Assembly: GCA_950295325.1 (NCBI GenBank)
Contig: OX485803.1
Coordinates: 76,773,554 to 76,833,553, forward strand
Length of the DNA stretch: 60,000 nt
Source: Polytrichum commune
Lineage: Eukaryota > Streptophyta > Polytrichopsida > Polytrichales > Polytrichaceae
Direction: 5' to 3'
In this document: piece by piece, positions 1 to 12,184 of the stretch
Layout: every line of letters starts with the position of its first letter
Numbering within the stretch: the stretch's first letter is position 1
Notes under the pieces: model-generated
Seen by the model: the letters and a program-made list of their open reading frames with translations, nothing else
Databases searched by the model: none
What the model was told of the DNA's origin: nothing
Translations under genes and position numbers: made by a program

Positions 1-210
1 GACAGTAGCAATTAAAGGAGCCCAATTGAATACAAGGATTTTAGACACTATGCTATATGCGGAGGTTAGTATCATTGGAACCTATTCAGAGCACCGATTA
101 TAGGTTTATGACAATTATGCGTTTATCCGTCTTGTAGATTGAAGATGTGTGCGAGGATGTAAATACCGGTGGCCGCCCTTCAAAACACTACATTATGTTA
201 AAGGATGAGC

Positions 211-250
211 TACACCTACACCTACACCTACACTTACACCTACACCTATT
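211..250. repeat. (TACACC)n simple repeat
   Basis: About six imperfect copies of a 6-bp unit (tacacc, with one tacact). It lies just left of the first palindrome cluster. No coding potential is visible. Confidence 0.8.
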
Positions 251-298
251 ACTGGATTAAATGATTTCTTCTCGGCGGAGAGGAACTTGGCGTGGAGA

Positions 299-668
299 TT
301 CCTCTCGGCCGAGAGGAAACTTCTCTCCATGGTCTTTACACCCCGCGGGCGCGTGATTGGGACTAGCGGACCATGTCCAATTGCTGATCACATGGAACAG
401 TTCTCCACTTCAGTCTTCAAAGTTCTCATTTGGATTTAGGTTGGAGCGCAGTTTGGCACCGTAACTCGGCTTTCGGTTCATCCCGCGTCGCCACTTCTGA
501 TAACAAAAAATGGCCCAATTGGAGCTCTCATTCGGTGCCAGGGTGTCGGGTTTCCTCTCGGCCGAGAGGAAACTTGGTGCCAGGGTGAAGGGTGAGTATT
601 CCTCTCGGCCGAGAGAAAAACTTAGTGCGAAGGTGAAGGGTGTCACTTTCCCTCTCGGCCGAGAGGAA
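299..668. repeat. Left-edge cluster of CCTCTCG-type palindromes
   Basis: Four clear inverted repeats built on CCTCTCG/CGAGAGG lie at 299-318, 550-573, 599-616 and 650-668, with a decayed one near 266-285. The copy at 550-573 is a perfect 24-bp palindrome with core GC. The last three sit in a tandem repeat of roughly 50 bp whose spacer reads like cttggtgccagggtgaaggg. The arm sequence matches the palindromes in gene A introns about 6 kb away, so this may be part of another gene of that family beyond the left edge. Confidence 0.75.
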
Positions 669-740
669 ACTTGGTGCCAGTGTTTATGAGGAAAACAGGG
701 CTATGTCAGTTGTGCCGTACAACTGTACGGCTGCCACGTG

Positions 741-3700
741 GATGAAGTTGTACGGACAACTAATCGTAGGATCAACGGCAACAGTAAACATACACTACTT
801 GGACCGGCACCTGTAAAAGAGAGCATCTGTTGGGTTCTGAATGCGTGTAGTGTCGACAATAGGAGGTATGGAAATGCCTCAAGAGTGAGAGTCGGAGACG
901 GTTGTGGGTATGGGCCTTATATAGTAGATGGGAGATTGGTGGTTTTGAAATAGACGGGATCCTCTCTTGTACGGAGAATCAGCAGTTGAGGAGGTGTAGA
1001 GAGAATGATTGTTTGGCGAGTAGATGTGCTTTCTAGTTGATAGTACATATAATGTACATTCTACACTACCTTCCATTGAATGCCACTGATCCGAAAATTT
1101 CGAATTTTGTGTACATATATCCTCTCCAATGTGTTCATTGATTGTTGATCGTGGTTTAGTGTGATGAACTCTCAATCCCACTGTAGTCCAATCTCCTATA
1201 AACATGTGTCATTATGGTATTTGTTCTTTTACAATCACCGAACCACGCACCGACCAGTGGGCCATGGTGGCAGCATGCAATATTTAGTAAATGTCAAAAA
1301 ATTTACCCTAAACCCTTAACCAAAAAAACGGCAAGATGAACCATCATTAATATCCATGGGCCCACTATATAATTGCACTCAAAACAATGTGCCATTGATA
1401 TATGAATTTAAGACATTAAAAGGTAGAGTGGAAAAAAAGGCGAACCCCAAACCCTAAACCGTCTTGGAGTGTGAAACTAAACATTGTTGTAACTTAATAT
1501 CATGTCACACTTGTCTGTAGCAAACATGATCCAGTGGGTGACTTGTGACGAATTCCAAAAATTTGGGGTCAATTGCCATTTCGTAGATGCTTCCATGTTA
1601 AGTTCTTTGTTTGTTAAAATTATAAAAACAATCACTACACTGATTACCCAAATTGGTGAGGGATGGCTAATAGTGTTGTTGGGAAAGTACACTAAATAGG
1701 ATGTTGAGTGTTTAACACACTAAATGAGAACGAATACACTCAATATCAATAACCATTAGTGTTAGTAAAGATATGGGAAAAATTGGGATATAATAAGGGA
1801 TGTGGTAGTCGGGAAGAAAGCGGTACATTTATGTCCAGCACTAATGGTTAAAGAATTGAAAATTAGTTTTGAGCAAGGTAGGGTGGTGGTAGCAAACCCC
1901 AAATATAATCAAACACTAAATATCTTATTTAGTGTAGTGAAGGTGATACTAAAGTTCTTTATGGTAGGGATTTAGTGGCAGCAAAAGACCTAGGAAGCAT
2001 TGGTCATCGTGAGTAATATTTATAACATCATTATTCATTTAAAGTATTGGCACTATTCGTTGACAAGCAATGTGTTTGCATACGAAATGTTTAATCACAC
2101 TACTAGCACCTTAGAGCACGCACTAATTTTCTCAAAATGAGCATGTATTTGTGAATTCAAAGATGTATGTGGAGTTTTAGAATGAGTCTTCGTATTATTA
2201 TAAGATAGCTATGTCCAATTTTGGTTTCTTATCTTAATCAAACACCTAGTATATGTCAGTGATATATGTATTGATGTGGCTCCAAGAATGGATAATAAAA
2301 AGGAGCTTTATTTTAAGGTATGAGGAGCCAAAAAGCTCGCGATGGGACTAGAGGTACATGTTAACAAAAAGGCTAATTGCGTGGAGTACTAAAGCACAAG
2401 GGCGTCTACGAGATAGCGGCTGATATCAACTTTATGATCCACTCGGAAAAAGACTTGAGAGTACTATGATCTAAAATAGGGACAACGGTCAAGATCATCA
2501 TATGGTCTCCAAAAATGATTAAGAAATGGCTATATCATGACTTGGATAAGGTAACCACTTGTTTCATATCCAACGATAAGTGGGTGCAGAGGTAAAAAAT
2601 GTCCATATAAGAAATGCTTAACTTAGCTCACTTACTTATTGACTTTATTAGTTTTTTCGGTAGCTATGATCTCATAATTGACATGATTAAGTATGCCTCC
2701 TTGATGCCTTTGACCTTGAAATGTGAGTGTATCTAATCCAGTATAACACCACAATGGGCCCACAATATATGTGTGAAATAGTGGAAGGGCAAGATTTAAA
2801 TGAGATGCATGAAAATGGGAAAATGTTTAATGCACAGCCACATTTTAAGAACTAAAAAGAAAAGAGGATGTGGACCCAAGCAATGGGAATCATTACTAAC
2901 CAACTAGATGATGGTCTCCATAACATTATTTAGTTGTTATTGAGTGTTCCGTTATAATAATAGTAGGGCTCGGGGCAACCACACCCCCCTTCCATTTCGT
3001 TATCGCGTGCGTTTACCGGGTACGCAACTCCCGTATTATGTGGCCCTCATTATAATCACTTACAATGCGTTTTATTCCAATATTGAGTGATGCAATTTGT
3101 TTTAATGTAGGAACCCCTTGTGGCCCTTCTAACAGAGGATCCAAAAATGTAATTATATGTATGAAACAAATATGTTTTGAAGCATATGATTGCATTGAAA
3201 ACCTGATTATTTGGTTTTTTTGGTACATGTACCATAGGTCAAACTACCCAACTTTTTGGAATTTTTGATAAAATTTCAACATTGTGAACGACTTATAATT
3301 TTCATGGCAGGCAACTAGTCGTGGTTTATAATTCTAATTGGAGGCAACTATTCGGGTGGATTTTTAGAACTATGTGTAGGCAGCTTTTTCCTCATCTCAT
3401 TTTATTCAATTTGGTCTTCAAAAAAATGAGGGGTTGATATAAAACTATTCCCAGTAGGCAATGTTGAGAAGGCATAATTTCAAGCATCACATCCGATTTA
3501 ATGAATTCTTCAAAACCAAGTCCAGCCTCCATGTAACAGCCTCCATGTAACAAGTGAGGCTATATTTACAACGTTACAACATTACACCATGATTATAGAG
3601 ACATGGATGCATTAATGATCAAAGTCGGTTCAACATTTTGCCATTACCATTTTGTAGATGTGATTTTTCCACTCACAACGTGAACTTTGGCCTAAATATT

Positions 3701-4700
3701 ATGAGTTGCATGGCATGGATTTTAAAAGAGACATGTGCCCACCTTGGAGGTCATCTCATCATAATCAAAGTGTTGTAAGGTCAAGGTTTTGTGTGCGAAA
3801 AAAACCTATGTGTTACAACTTAATGTATTTCAAGTACCTTCTCTTGCATATTTATCATATGTTCTTAAAGAAAATATGTTGTGTTTATTATAGTCAAATT
3901 TCATGAAACAGTTTGGCACGCATATGGAAGATTTACTAGTAATGCTTATTTGAATGAAATACTCATGTTTTATAAAGATAGGTTGAGATAATTTGAATGA
4001 ATTGCTCGTGTTTTATAAAGGCAATAATTTGAAGGGTTGCTTGTATTTCATAGGGAAGGGTAACTCTAAATTTTCCCTTTCAAAATGAAGGGTTACCTCA
4101 AAAACTGCCTTTCATGTATGTATTGAAGTTTTTGTTGAAAGTGCACATTACCATGTTTATCATTTAAGCGACGTTGAAAACTATAAAACAAGTAAGACCA
4201 AAGAACACACATGGTTAAAAGATAGAACTATTTCATTAATGAAACATGGATGTTTGAGTACAATAAAACGGTAATGACATCTCAACATATTGATATCAAT
4301 GATAATCTCGAGGACAACAAGAAAGCAGTAGTATAAAGATGTAAGAAACTCACAATCTAAATCACGTTTGAAATCTTTTATGAATCATTCATCCACCTCT
4401 CCCAAATATCTTAAAAATCAAGAGACTCCATAGGAATCTTCGCCATACTCCATTATGAAGGGTTTAATAAAAATCACCCCTTGTTTTTTGAAGGGTTGCA
4501 AAATTCTTTTGAAGGGAGTGTGAAGTTCTGGACCCCAAGAAAAGGGTAATAGCCATTCAATTTTTGTCCCTGCTTTATATCATGGTGCTTGCATAATAAT
4601 TTATCTATCACTTAACAGACGAGGAATTGCCAAAGCGCAAGAAAATAAAATTGTAAGACAAGATCCATGTTCAGGGGTCTCTTTTGAGGTATGAAGCCCG
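741..4700. other. AT-rich intergenic region, no gene recognised
   Basis: No long open frame, no conserved protein motif and no RNA gene is recognisable. It holds short telomere-like cctaaaccctaaa pieces near 1300 and 1450, one copy of a dispersed repeat at about 1690-1990, and a 15-bp direct duplication (cagcctccatgtaac) near 3525-3555. Confidence 0.5.
1690..1990. repeat. Dispersed repeat R1, copy 1
   Basis: This stretch resembles 50376-50690: both have gttagtaa(a/g)gat, gattgaaaatta, ttgagca and atataatcaaa in the same order. Its end (gtgaaggtgatactaa...tagtgg) resembles 55615-55670. It contains the small hairpin acactaaata-tctt-atttagtgt at about 1913-1937, and a similar hairpin lies near 50168-50190. 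It is probably a decayed non-autonomous transposon; no terminal repeats are clear. Confidence 0.5.
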
Positions 4701-4729
4701 CCTTTACATAAATATATATATGTTTGCCT

Positions 4730-5191
4730 AGGTGCCCCCCCCCCGGTCCAAACGTACTCTATCGACACATGTCGATTGGAGCTCCCCTACACGGGCTATT
4801 AGTCGGTATAGAGGGTCATCATGGGTAGGTGAGATGATCTTGGCCGTTAATAATGACGGCTCAATGTAGGCCGTCGATGCGGGCCACTATCCGAAGACCC
4901 CGGGTGGAGTCCCTTCGGAATCATTGCGCCTTTTCATTTGTGGCCGTACCTCCTCCCTCCCCTCCTCCCTCCCTCCCTCACTCCAACTCTCTCCCTCACT
5001 CACTCCAACTCTCTCCCTCTCTTTTCCTCGCATTTCCTCACATTTCCTCACATTTCCTCGCATTGCATTACATTGCCTCACATTTCCTCGCCTCATTGCA
5101 TTTCCACGCAATCTCCCACTACTCCAGGTTTGGGCGCGGAGGTGCATATCGAGCGGCTCCGGAAATCTTCGGCGCGCCTCAACTTCTGGTG
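4730..5191 (+). promoter_or_regulatory. Gene A promoter and CT-rich 5' leader exon
   Basis: The sequence becomes strongly CT-rich between about 4945 and 5105, as in many plant 5' leaders. It ends in a good splice donor (TTCTG|GTGAGT) at 5192. The next acceptor followed by a long open frame is at 7709/7710, just before the ATG of gene A. Gene B has the same layout, with a CT-rich leader near 34020-34240 and a donor at 33555. The transcription start is not determined; the leader boundaries are inferred. Confidence 0.5.
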
Positions 5192-5403
5192 AGTATTCCA
5201 CTACACCAGATTTTGCTTAAAAGTTCATGTTTGAATGTTGGTATGGAGCGATTTGATGCACATTCTTTGAGTCATTATCAGTATGTTTGTATGTGCTTTG
5301 AATCTGTTGGTCTTGTGCGATTTCTATGAACATCTGAAAATAACTGGTGCATCTCTCAAGTCAGATTTGTGCTCTCTCCACTTAGAATGTGTTTGAGTTA
5401 TCT

Positions 5404-5720
5404 ATCAGGTTTGAATGTGTTGAGTTGTTGAATGTGTTGAGTTGTTGAATGTGTTGAGTTGTTGAATGTGTTGAGTTGTTGGGTTGAATGTATTGAGTTA
5501 TCTATTAGGGTTGAATGTGTTGAGTTGTTGGGTTGAATGTATTGAGTTATCTATCAGGGTTGAATGTGTTGAGTTGTTAGTTAGGGTGAAGAAATTTCAG
5601 GGTTGAATGCTTTAGGTTGCTGAAATATCTTGGTTGAATGTGTTGGGTTGAATGTTCTGGGTTGAATGTGCTTGGTTGCTGAAATGTCAGGGTTGAATGT
5701 CTAGGATTGAAAGATGTGTG
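5404..5720. repeat. Minisatellite, unit near gttgaatgtgttgagtt
   Basis: Imperfect tandem copies of a 17-36 bp unit built from gttgaatgtgttgagtt and gggttgaatgt lie inside the predicted first intron of gene A. No protein motif is encoded. Confidence 0.75.
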
Positions 5721-6480
5721 ATTGCTAATTTGATCTTTTGACTCAGCTGAACTCAAGTAAGCTGCAATGAGATGTGTTGACCACAATTGTTCTTTCCTGC
5801 CAAAGACTATTTTCACACTAACCCTCTGTCCTTAGTAAGATTTTCTTGGGTGGTAGGTGGTTTCTCTAAACTTTGGGAGGCGATGCTGATTGCATAGTCT
5901 GCTTGCAATAGTGAGTGCACTTTCTGCAATTACAGTGAACTCGGATATAAGGTGGTTATTTAGTTACGTTTGAATGCATCTCACTCCATCATCGGAATAA
6001 GTAAACATAGTATCTTCAATGTTCTGTTCCTCAACTTCCTCAAATAATGGTGGATCTAGCTGAATATCAAGGTAGCAATTGTAGCTGTAGTGGCATTCAT
6101 CAATGTAAACACTAAACCCTAGAAAGTAAACTAAGCAAATGTTCTTTTCAATCTCCAGTGACTATATTGTATTTGCTGTTGCCGAACTAGTTCCAAAGTT
6201 TGTCTTTCTTCTGCATTAATTGTTTGTGTGATAATCATGCAGTTTCATTGAAGAATCACATCTTATTGCAAGAAATTGAGCCATTGCAGTCTGATAGTGC
6301 CATTGACACAATACTTATGTTTTGGCATGTGCATTGATATCAATTGCATGAATTCAAAGTCGGTCTTTAATGCTTGATTCAACTCAATGTTATAAAACTC
6401 AAAATAGTGTCACAAAATAGTGTGGATAACTTATCCCTCACACAAACCCTCCCTCACAAGCACCAGGATGGGAGGCAGAA

Positions 6481-7579
6481 CTTCCTCTCGGGCGAGAGGA
6501 AGATTTCCCTGGTGGTTCCCATTTTCAGAGCCCCCAGCCTCACTCACACTTGAGGAGGGGGAAAACTTCCTCTCGCTCGAGAGGAAGTTCTCCCCTGTGC
6601 TCTCATTTTAGGAGCCATCCACACCCTCACACACACTTGAGGAGGGGGAAAACTTCCTCTCGCTCGAGAGGAAGTTCTCCCAGGTGGTTCCCATTTTCAG
6701 AGCCCCCCAGCCTCACTCACACTTGAGGAGTGGGAAAACTTCCTCTCGCTCGAGAGGAAGTTCTTCCCTGCGCTCTCATTTTAAGAGTCCTCCCCACCCT
6801 CACACACACTGACGTCTCCCTAGCCTTTTTTAAATATTCAAAGATGTCAATTCTTCGAGTCATTTCTCTGTCAATATCGTCATCCTTGCACCAGGCAGAA
6901 GCACGTTTCAAATGAAGGTCATTGATGATCACATTACAAAGAACTGGCTATTTGGAACCAAGATGTGTAATTACGGACAATCTTGAGTATGTGCTGTGAT
7001 GAATGCTTAATAAAGAAGTTTTTGATGGAGCTTGCGAATAAAATTACTGTGGTATGCAAACGTCTTCATACATTATTAATCGATTCTGGTGATTTGTGGT
7101 TGGAAATGGCAGGTTCGTTATCTCAGACAGTTTCGCGAGTTGACTCCGTTGCCTTGAATTCAACCCTCTTTGCAAGGTACAAGTTCGACTTCAAGAAAAT
7201 GATAAAGAAAAAGACTGTCATTGTTATTTACAACTGATATGTGATGTTAGTTCATCAATTCCTACTCATGGGGAGCGTGGGGGCTGGTTTAATGTTTAAT
7301 TAGTCTATATTATGTTAGTAAATCAAATATGGATGAATGGATGCATGTTTTTTATTTTATTTTGTCCCCATCAATTTAGAATGATGTGGGTTATGTATTC
7401 GATGACAAACCCCTATAAACATTACAGCAGGAAAGGGAAAACTTCCTCTCGAGCGAGAGGAAGTTTTCCCTTGCACAATCATCTTATTAGCCCTCTCCTA
7501 ACCCTCACTCCCTAGACTTCAATCCACCCCTATCAACATACAGCAGGAAAGGGAAAACTTCCTCTCGACCGAGAGGAAG
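6481..7579. repeat. Gene A intron-1 palindromes (six copies)
   Basis: Six copies of a 22-bp inverted repeat have the 10-bp arm CTTCCTCTCG, a 2-bp core and the inverted arm. They lie at 6481-6502 (core GG), 6566-6587 (CT), 6653-6674 (CT), 6739-6760 (CT), 7442-7463 (AG) and 7558-7579 (AC). The first four lie in ~85-bp repeats containing cactcacacttgaggag. The last two extend to 17- and 19-bp arms (GGGAAAA on the left, TTTTCCC on the right). All lie in the intron before the gene A start codon. Confidence 0.9.
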
Positions 7580-7714
7580 TTTTCCCTTGCACACTCATCC
7601 CTCACATTATGTAAATCCTATTTATCAACGTACGCGATAGCCTCAAGGTGCAAGCTCTCTCAAGCTTGCTTTATTCCACAAATACTAACCATTTCAATTT
7701 GTCTTGCAGGTGAC

Positions 7715-9163
7715 ATGGACAAGGAAGTACTATGGACAGACCTTGTTGGGACAATGGAAATTGGGCAGAAGGGTGTCTATTGGGAATTAAAAGACACTCA
7801 CTTGAGACACTGGTCAATTCAGGTACACAGGAGGGACAAGGAATCTCCGTTAAAACTAACCCTCGCATACAGGGTAGGAAAAAATTGGATTCCAAACCCA
7901 GGAAACGCAATAACCCTGGCATCGGTCGGCGATCGCGACCAGCTTAATGTATCGGTGCTCGAAGGACTCGAAGAACGCACTTTGTCAATCGACTGCAAAA
8001 GGCATAGATTTCACCTGGAGCCATTCACCCAATCAATCGAAATGCTTCCTCCTGCGGATAAAGAAGAGATGGAGAGAGTGATGGTCTCCGGTGTATCGAA
8101 GAAGGCAATTAACTTCCTTCTTGAAGCAATAGGTGATATCAATTCGAGAGAGGCGAACGAAATGGAGGCTCTGAGGACGCAAAAGAAGAAACAAGCGGAG
8201 ACACTTCTGAAATCTAGGACTGATGATGAGGGGAGTAAGAAGAAGAAACAAAAGAAGCAGAAACCCGACGATCAAGATGTTGAAGGAACAAGAGAGGTGG
8301 CAAAGAAGCCCAAAAAGGCTTCTGGTGAACTCGTTCCCTTGGCGACGCCTACAAACGCGACGCCTACAAACGCGACGCCAATTATGCAGAGCCATCCCCA
8401 AGAGACATCAGGTGCAAGGAAACCTCCGGCCTCAAAGAGGACTACTGATGAGGAGCGGAAGACAAAACCCAAGAAGGCGAAGGCTGCGGATGAATCGGAA
8501 GAAACTCCACTAGTGCTCACCGCAACAGAGAGGGGCAGAGTCATCGCACATGGCGAGGAACCAAGTCTGGAGGAAGCTGCAGCGGACCGAAAGAAATTCG
8601 TCCAATTATTTGGACACTTATATCCTTTCGGTATCGAGAAAGTTTTTTATGTCCACATAAAGAAGATGTTGAGCGCAAAGTCGTATCAGGTTACTCGCCC
8701 TTTGGATAATGCCGGAGTAGCTCTCATGAAGAACTACCTTATACAGACCCCACCAGCGTGGCCCCATCACAATCTATGCCTTATGCCGAAACTCAATAAG
8801 GGTGAGACATGGAAAGAAAGAATGACCTGGGAAGATATCAAGGACGGCAATTTTGTGATCATCAACGGTCAACACAGCGTAGCTGCTTCGAGGCAGATTA
8901 TAGGGCACAAGAATACATATCAAGCACTGAAGGATAAATTGAAGATTTGGCCTTGTACGATTGTTTGGACCAATGATCCAAGCATGACAGTTCGTCTCTC
9001 CTATACTCTAAACAACTCGAATTCTTTCAACAAGTTCACTCCTACTTGGACAACATAAATTATGTACTGTCGTAGGGTGTGGGTGAAACTAGGGAGGCCC
9101 TCAAAACAACGGATCAACGCTGTGGGGACAACTATAGATCCCAAAATGAAGGAGGCATGGAGA
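7715..9163 (+). CDS. Gene A exon 1: lysine-rich N-terminus and ParB/DGQH-like domain
   Basis: This is the first coding exon of a multi-exon gene, 483 codons in one frame. An acceptor (TGTCTTGCAG) lies 5 bp before the ATG and the donor GTAAGT is at 9164. Residues 1-150 are of unknown fold. Residues 150-280 are lysine-rich, with repeated TNATP. Near residues 380-400 lies FVIINGQHSVAAS, which matches the DGQHR signature of ParB/sulfiredoxin-fold proteins with Ser in place of Arg. Gene B has FWLIDGQHSVEAS at the same place, and the following segment (LKDKLK.W...VW..D) also aligns. An in-frame TAA at 9056-9058 interrupts the exon, but homology to gene B (NIM..R.VW...GRP) continues beyond it in the same frame to the donor. 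If the stop is real, the product is cut at 447 residues. Function is not known. Confidence 0.7.
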
Positions 9164-9538
9164 GTAAGTTTTCATACACCCACTCCCATTCGAACGTTTT
9201 ATTTTTGCACTCCCTCATGCAGACTCTACTCTCCCATCCTTCAATCAGGTATCAAAGGCTTGAGGGAGATGAGGGAACTTCCTCTCGACCGAGAGGAAGT
9301 TCCCTCACCTCCCTCAAGCCCTTGATACCTGATTGAAGGATGGGAGGATTGATGGAACTTCCTCTCGGCCGAGAGGAAGTTCCCTCCCCTCCCTCAATCC
9401 CTTGATCCCTTATTGAGGGATGGGAGGATTGATGGAACTTCCTCTCGGCCGAGAGGAAGTTCCCTCGCCTCTACCCTCCATTCAAGGTTACTTGGCTTGA
9501 AATTGTAATACTTGTGTTCTAACACTTCTCCTTTGCAG
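9164..9538 (+). other. Gene A intron 2 with three palindromes and a long hairpin
   Basis: The intron runs from GTAAGT to CTTTGCAG. It holds palindromes at 9278-9299 (core AC), 9358-9379 (GC) and 9438-9459 (GC), all with the CTTCCTCTCG arm. The first lies at the centre of a 112-bp inverted repeat, 9233-9344, whose ~55-bp arms differ at only two positions. The second and third share flanks (gggatgggaggattgatgg), so the unit has been duplicated in tandem at about 80 bp. Confidence 0.85.
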
Positions 9539-10927
9539 AATTTCACGACAAGCATGGAGGCTTCATTTACCGCCATTGCTAGAGGGATCACCCACAATGA
9601 CCTTAATGCCGAGCTGGCACTCATCATGGCAGATGATGAGACCTCGAGGATGTGGAAGAAGGTATTTCAAGGTCGCGAGAAGGGGACCCTTATTAACCCG
9701 GATAAACCAGGCTCCACCTATTTAGAAGAATACCTGGACACGCAGCAGAAACAACGAGCCCGCTACGAGAAGAAAAAATCGGCAACACCGTTCGAGGAGA
9801 AGCCGTATGTTTGTAAGCCATTGACCAGGGAAACTTTCAGGGTGATGGCAGGCCTAATACGGCCCGACTATCTTCTGTGTGCGAGACGTATCCTCGAGGT
9901 GAGGCCTGGCGAAGAGGTTCCTAGAGTCTCTCTCCGAGCCACGAAGAACCACGATGTCACGACCTTGAAGTCGTGGTGTAATTTTAGGAAGTGGAAGAAT
10001 ATTCTTCTACAAGAGTTGTCGGCACACGACCCAAACGATCTTGGCATTTGGGGAAAGGACTCGGAGGACAATGAATGCCTTAATAGATCTGTTTGGGACA
10101 AATTCAAGATGGAGCATGGCATCACAAAGGCCAAATGGGTGAAGCTTTATCAGGTTGCAGGTGATGGTTGGCTGAATAAGAAGCGGTTGCCGAACTACAA
10201 AAAACTGGACCCTACCCCGGCATGCTTGCGTTTGTTGCAAGAGTAGCTGCAAACACCGGTAGAAGAGAGTCAAGGACAAGTGATCACTAGATATGTAGAT
10301 TATAATCCTCTGAAGCGGAAGTTGGTGATCCCTAATCAGGACAAGGTCGACACTGATTGGCTCTCGAAGTTCACCATTACAGGGGGCTTCATCGACTTTA
10401 GATTCATCCCGGGGTGTGTCGATCAGCCAGTGTCATCTTCGGTGGTCGAGTCCTTGGTGAAGTATGTTGCGGACCCGGTCTGGGCCCCGGGCCTCAAGAA
10501 AATCCCCGCTTGGATGATTGTGTCCGATTTGCGCAACCACCCCGCGGCTGAAGAGTTCATCTCCGCCTTGATTCGCAAGCACCCGGGGACGTTTCTGAAC
10601 GTTCCCTCAGTTTATCTACCTTGTCACGCTGAGGATCAAACCTTCAACAAGGAAGTAGATTGGCTGAGGACTACCCCTCTTTTTTATGTGGACTTCCTCA
10701 CTTGCCGAAGTATCCTCCCGCGCCACAAGCAGTTTCGATGTCCCATGATAGCGCCTGTAACTCGGCGTTACAATGTGAACCCGAAGGAGTGGTCGGAGCT
10801 TTCATACAAAGCGAACAGAGGCGAGTTGCGAATAGAGGTTTACAACTCGTTTCTCAGCAACCTTGGAAGCTCGGGAGGAGTTGTGATAAATCTATTCGGC
10901 GGGTTGAAGCCTATTGCTGCCGCATTG
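9539..10927 (+). CDS. Gene A exon 2: methyltransferase-like domain, first part
   Basis: The exon is 463 codons, phase 0 at both ends, between CTTTGCAG and GTGAGT. It aligns with gene B exon 2 along its length: MWKKVF versus KWKTVF, GGFIDFRFIPG versus GIIDFRSIPG, VINLFGGLKPIAAAL versus IFNVFGGTKPIFAGM. The last motif, running into exon 3, resembles motif I of N6-adenine/N4-cytosine DNA methyltransferases (DPFxGSGTT..A...G). The IDFR.IPG segment sits where the catalytic DPP(Y/W) would be expected in the beta-class order. Both motifs are degenerate, so enzymatic activity is doubtful. An in-frame TAG at 10244-10246 interrupts the exon, and the frame stays open on both sides. The methyltransferase assignment rests on motif reading only. 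Confidence 0.6.
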
Positions 10928-11005
10928 GTGAGTACATACAACATCCGCAACCTTGCTTTTATTCGCAGGCTTGTTTATCTATTCTGATATTTTTCATGTA
11001 TGCAG

Positions 11006-12184
11006 ATGAATGAACAGCATGTGTTCTCGTGCATGGACTCTAGCTTCATGCACACGCTTCCCGAGAAGATAGATCACGTTCGGCGACTTCGGGCTGTGGA
11101 CTTGCAAGATGACCACGAAGCTGCAGGTGATAGAGATGACCACCCTCAACCTCAGCAAGAAGCACCCCCTGCACTGTTGCTGGAGGATGTCTCGCGAGAT
11201 CCGTCACCCGGTTTGGGCATCGACGCCATGGACGTTGATAGAGACGAATCCGAGGGTGAGTATGAGGAGCCCGAAGATGACGACGACGACAAAGAGGCGC
11301 CTAGTGAACAGGATACAGAGGAGGCCTCCAGTAGAGGGGAAAGCGCCCATATGGATACGCAATCGGATGAATGCGAATCCATTCACACACAATCGCCACA
11401 ACCACAGTCCGCTTCACCTATGCGCGGCAGGGTCCTGGAATTTGAAGAGGACGAGCATGTCACCTCTCTAGCGGAAGGTGACCTGGCCGAAGACCAGTAT
11501 CGCGACGAGGATCACGAGGGAGATGCCAATGAAGAGCAGGATGCCGAGTACTCGGACCGTGAGGAGTTTGAGGGAACGCTCGAGGGGGAGCTCGAGGGGG
11601 AGCTCGAGGGGGGTCTTGACGACGCACAAGAAGGGGCTTGCGAGGGAGCACAAGAAGAACGAGAGGTGGCTCAAGGAGAAGATGAGCAGGCTCGTGTTCA
11701 AGAGGAGGCCGAAGGTGATGCGGCTGAGCTCACACCCGAAGTGGCAACCACCTCCCGGCCTTCCACGGCGTCACTTGTATCTGAGAGCGAAGAAGAACTG
11801 CCACCGCCCAGTGCCCCAAAATCCAAGGCCTCCAAGCGAGGCAAGCACAAAGATCGGCATACGAAAAGACATAGTTCTCGGGTTCCAGAGCCTGTGATAG
11901 CGGAGTCTGTTTTGGAAGACAAGATTGTGGGGATCTTGAGAAGCACACTGCCCAACATGCTGTCGGGCTTGCTCCAAGAAGCGTTGGGCCTAGCAAAAAA
12001 TACCCCCCCTCAACAAGTGTCTACACCAACACCCACAGTGGATGTTGCAGTCGGTGCAGCCGAGCCCGAAAGGGTGAACGATCAGGTGGGCGCATCGATC
12101 CCAGTTGGCGTGCAAGCAGTGGATGTCTCCGACGTGGATGCAGCACCGACCACCGTGGACACCTCCGACAAGGCCGAGGTCAGT
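11006..12184 (+). CDS. Gene A exon 3: end of methyltransferase-like fold and acidic region
   Basis: The exon is 393 codons, phase 0, between TATGCAG and GTAAGT. Its first ~30 residues (MNEQHVFSCMDSSFMHT) continue the motif-I loop from exon 2 and occupy the place of the cofactor-binding strand; gene B exon 3 begins MLGLNVYSYVDLNDIQ. Residues 35-260 are extremely rich in Asp and Glu, with a 15-bp tandem repeat encoding GELEGELEGG at about 11575-11610. A basic stretch (SKASKRGKHKDRHTKRHS) follows near 11830-11880, then a possible amphipathic helix (VGILRSTLPNMLSGLLQEA). The acidic and basic stretches suggest a nuclear protein, but this is inference. Confidence 0.6.

Noticed and set aside
7715-10987. 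Prokaryotic or viral contig because of ParB/methyltransferase-like motifs
   Set aside because: Introns, a plant chloroplast-protein gene, plant LTR elements and TTTAGGG repeats show a plant nuclear genome.
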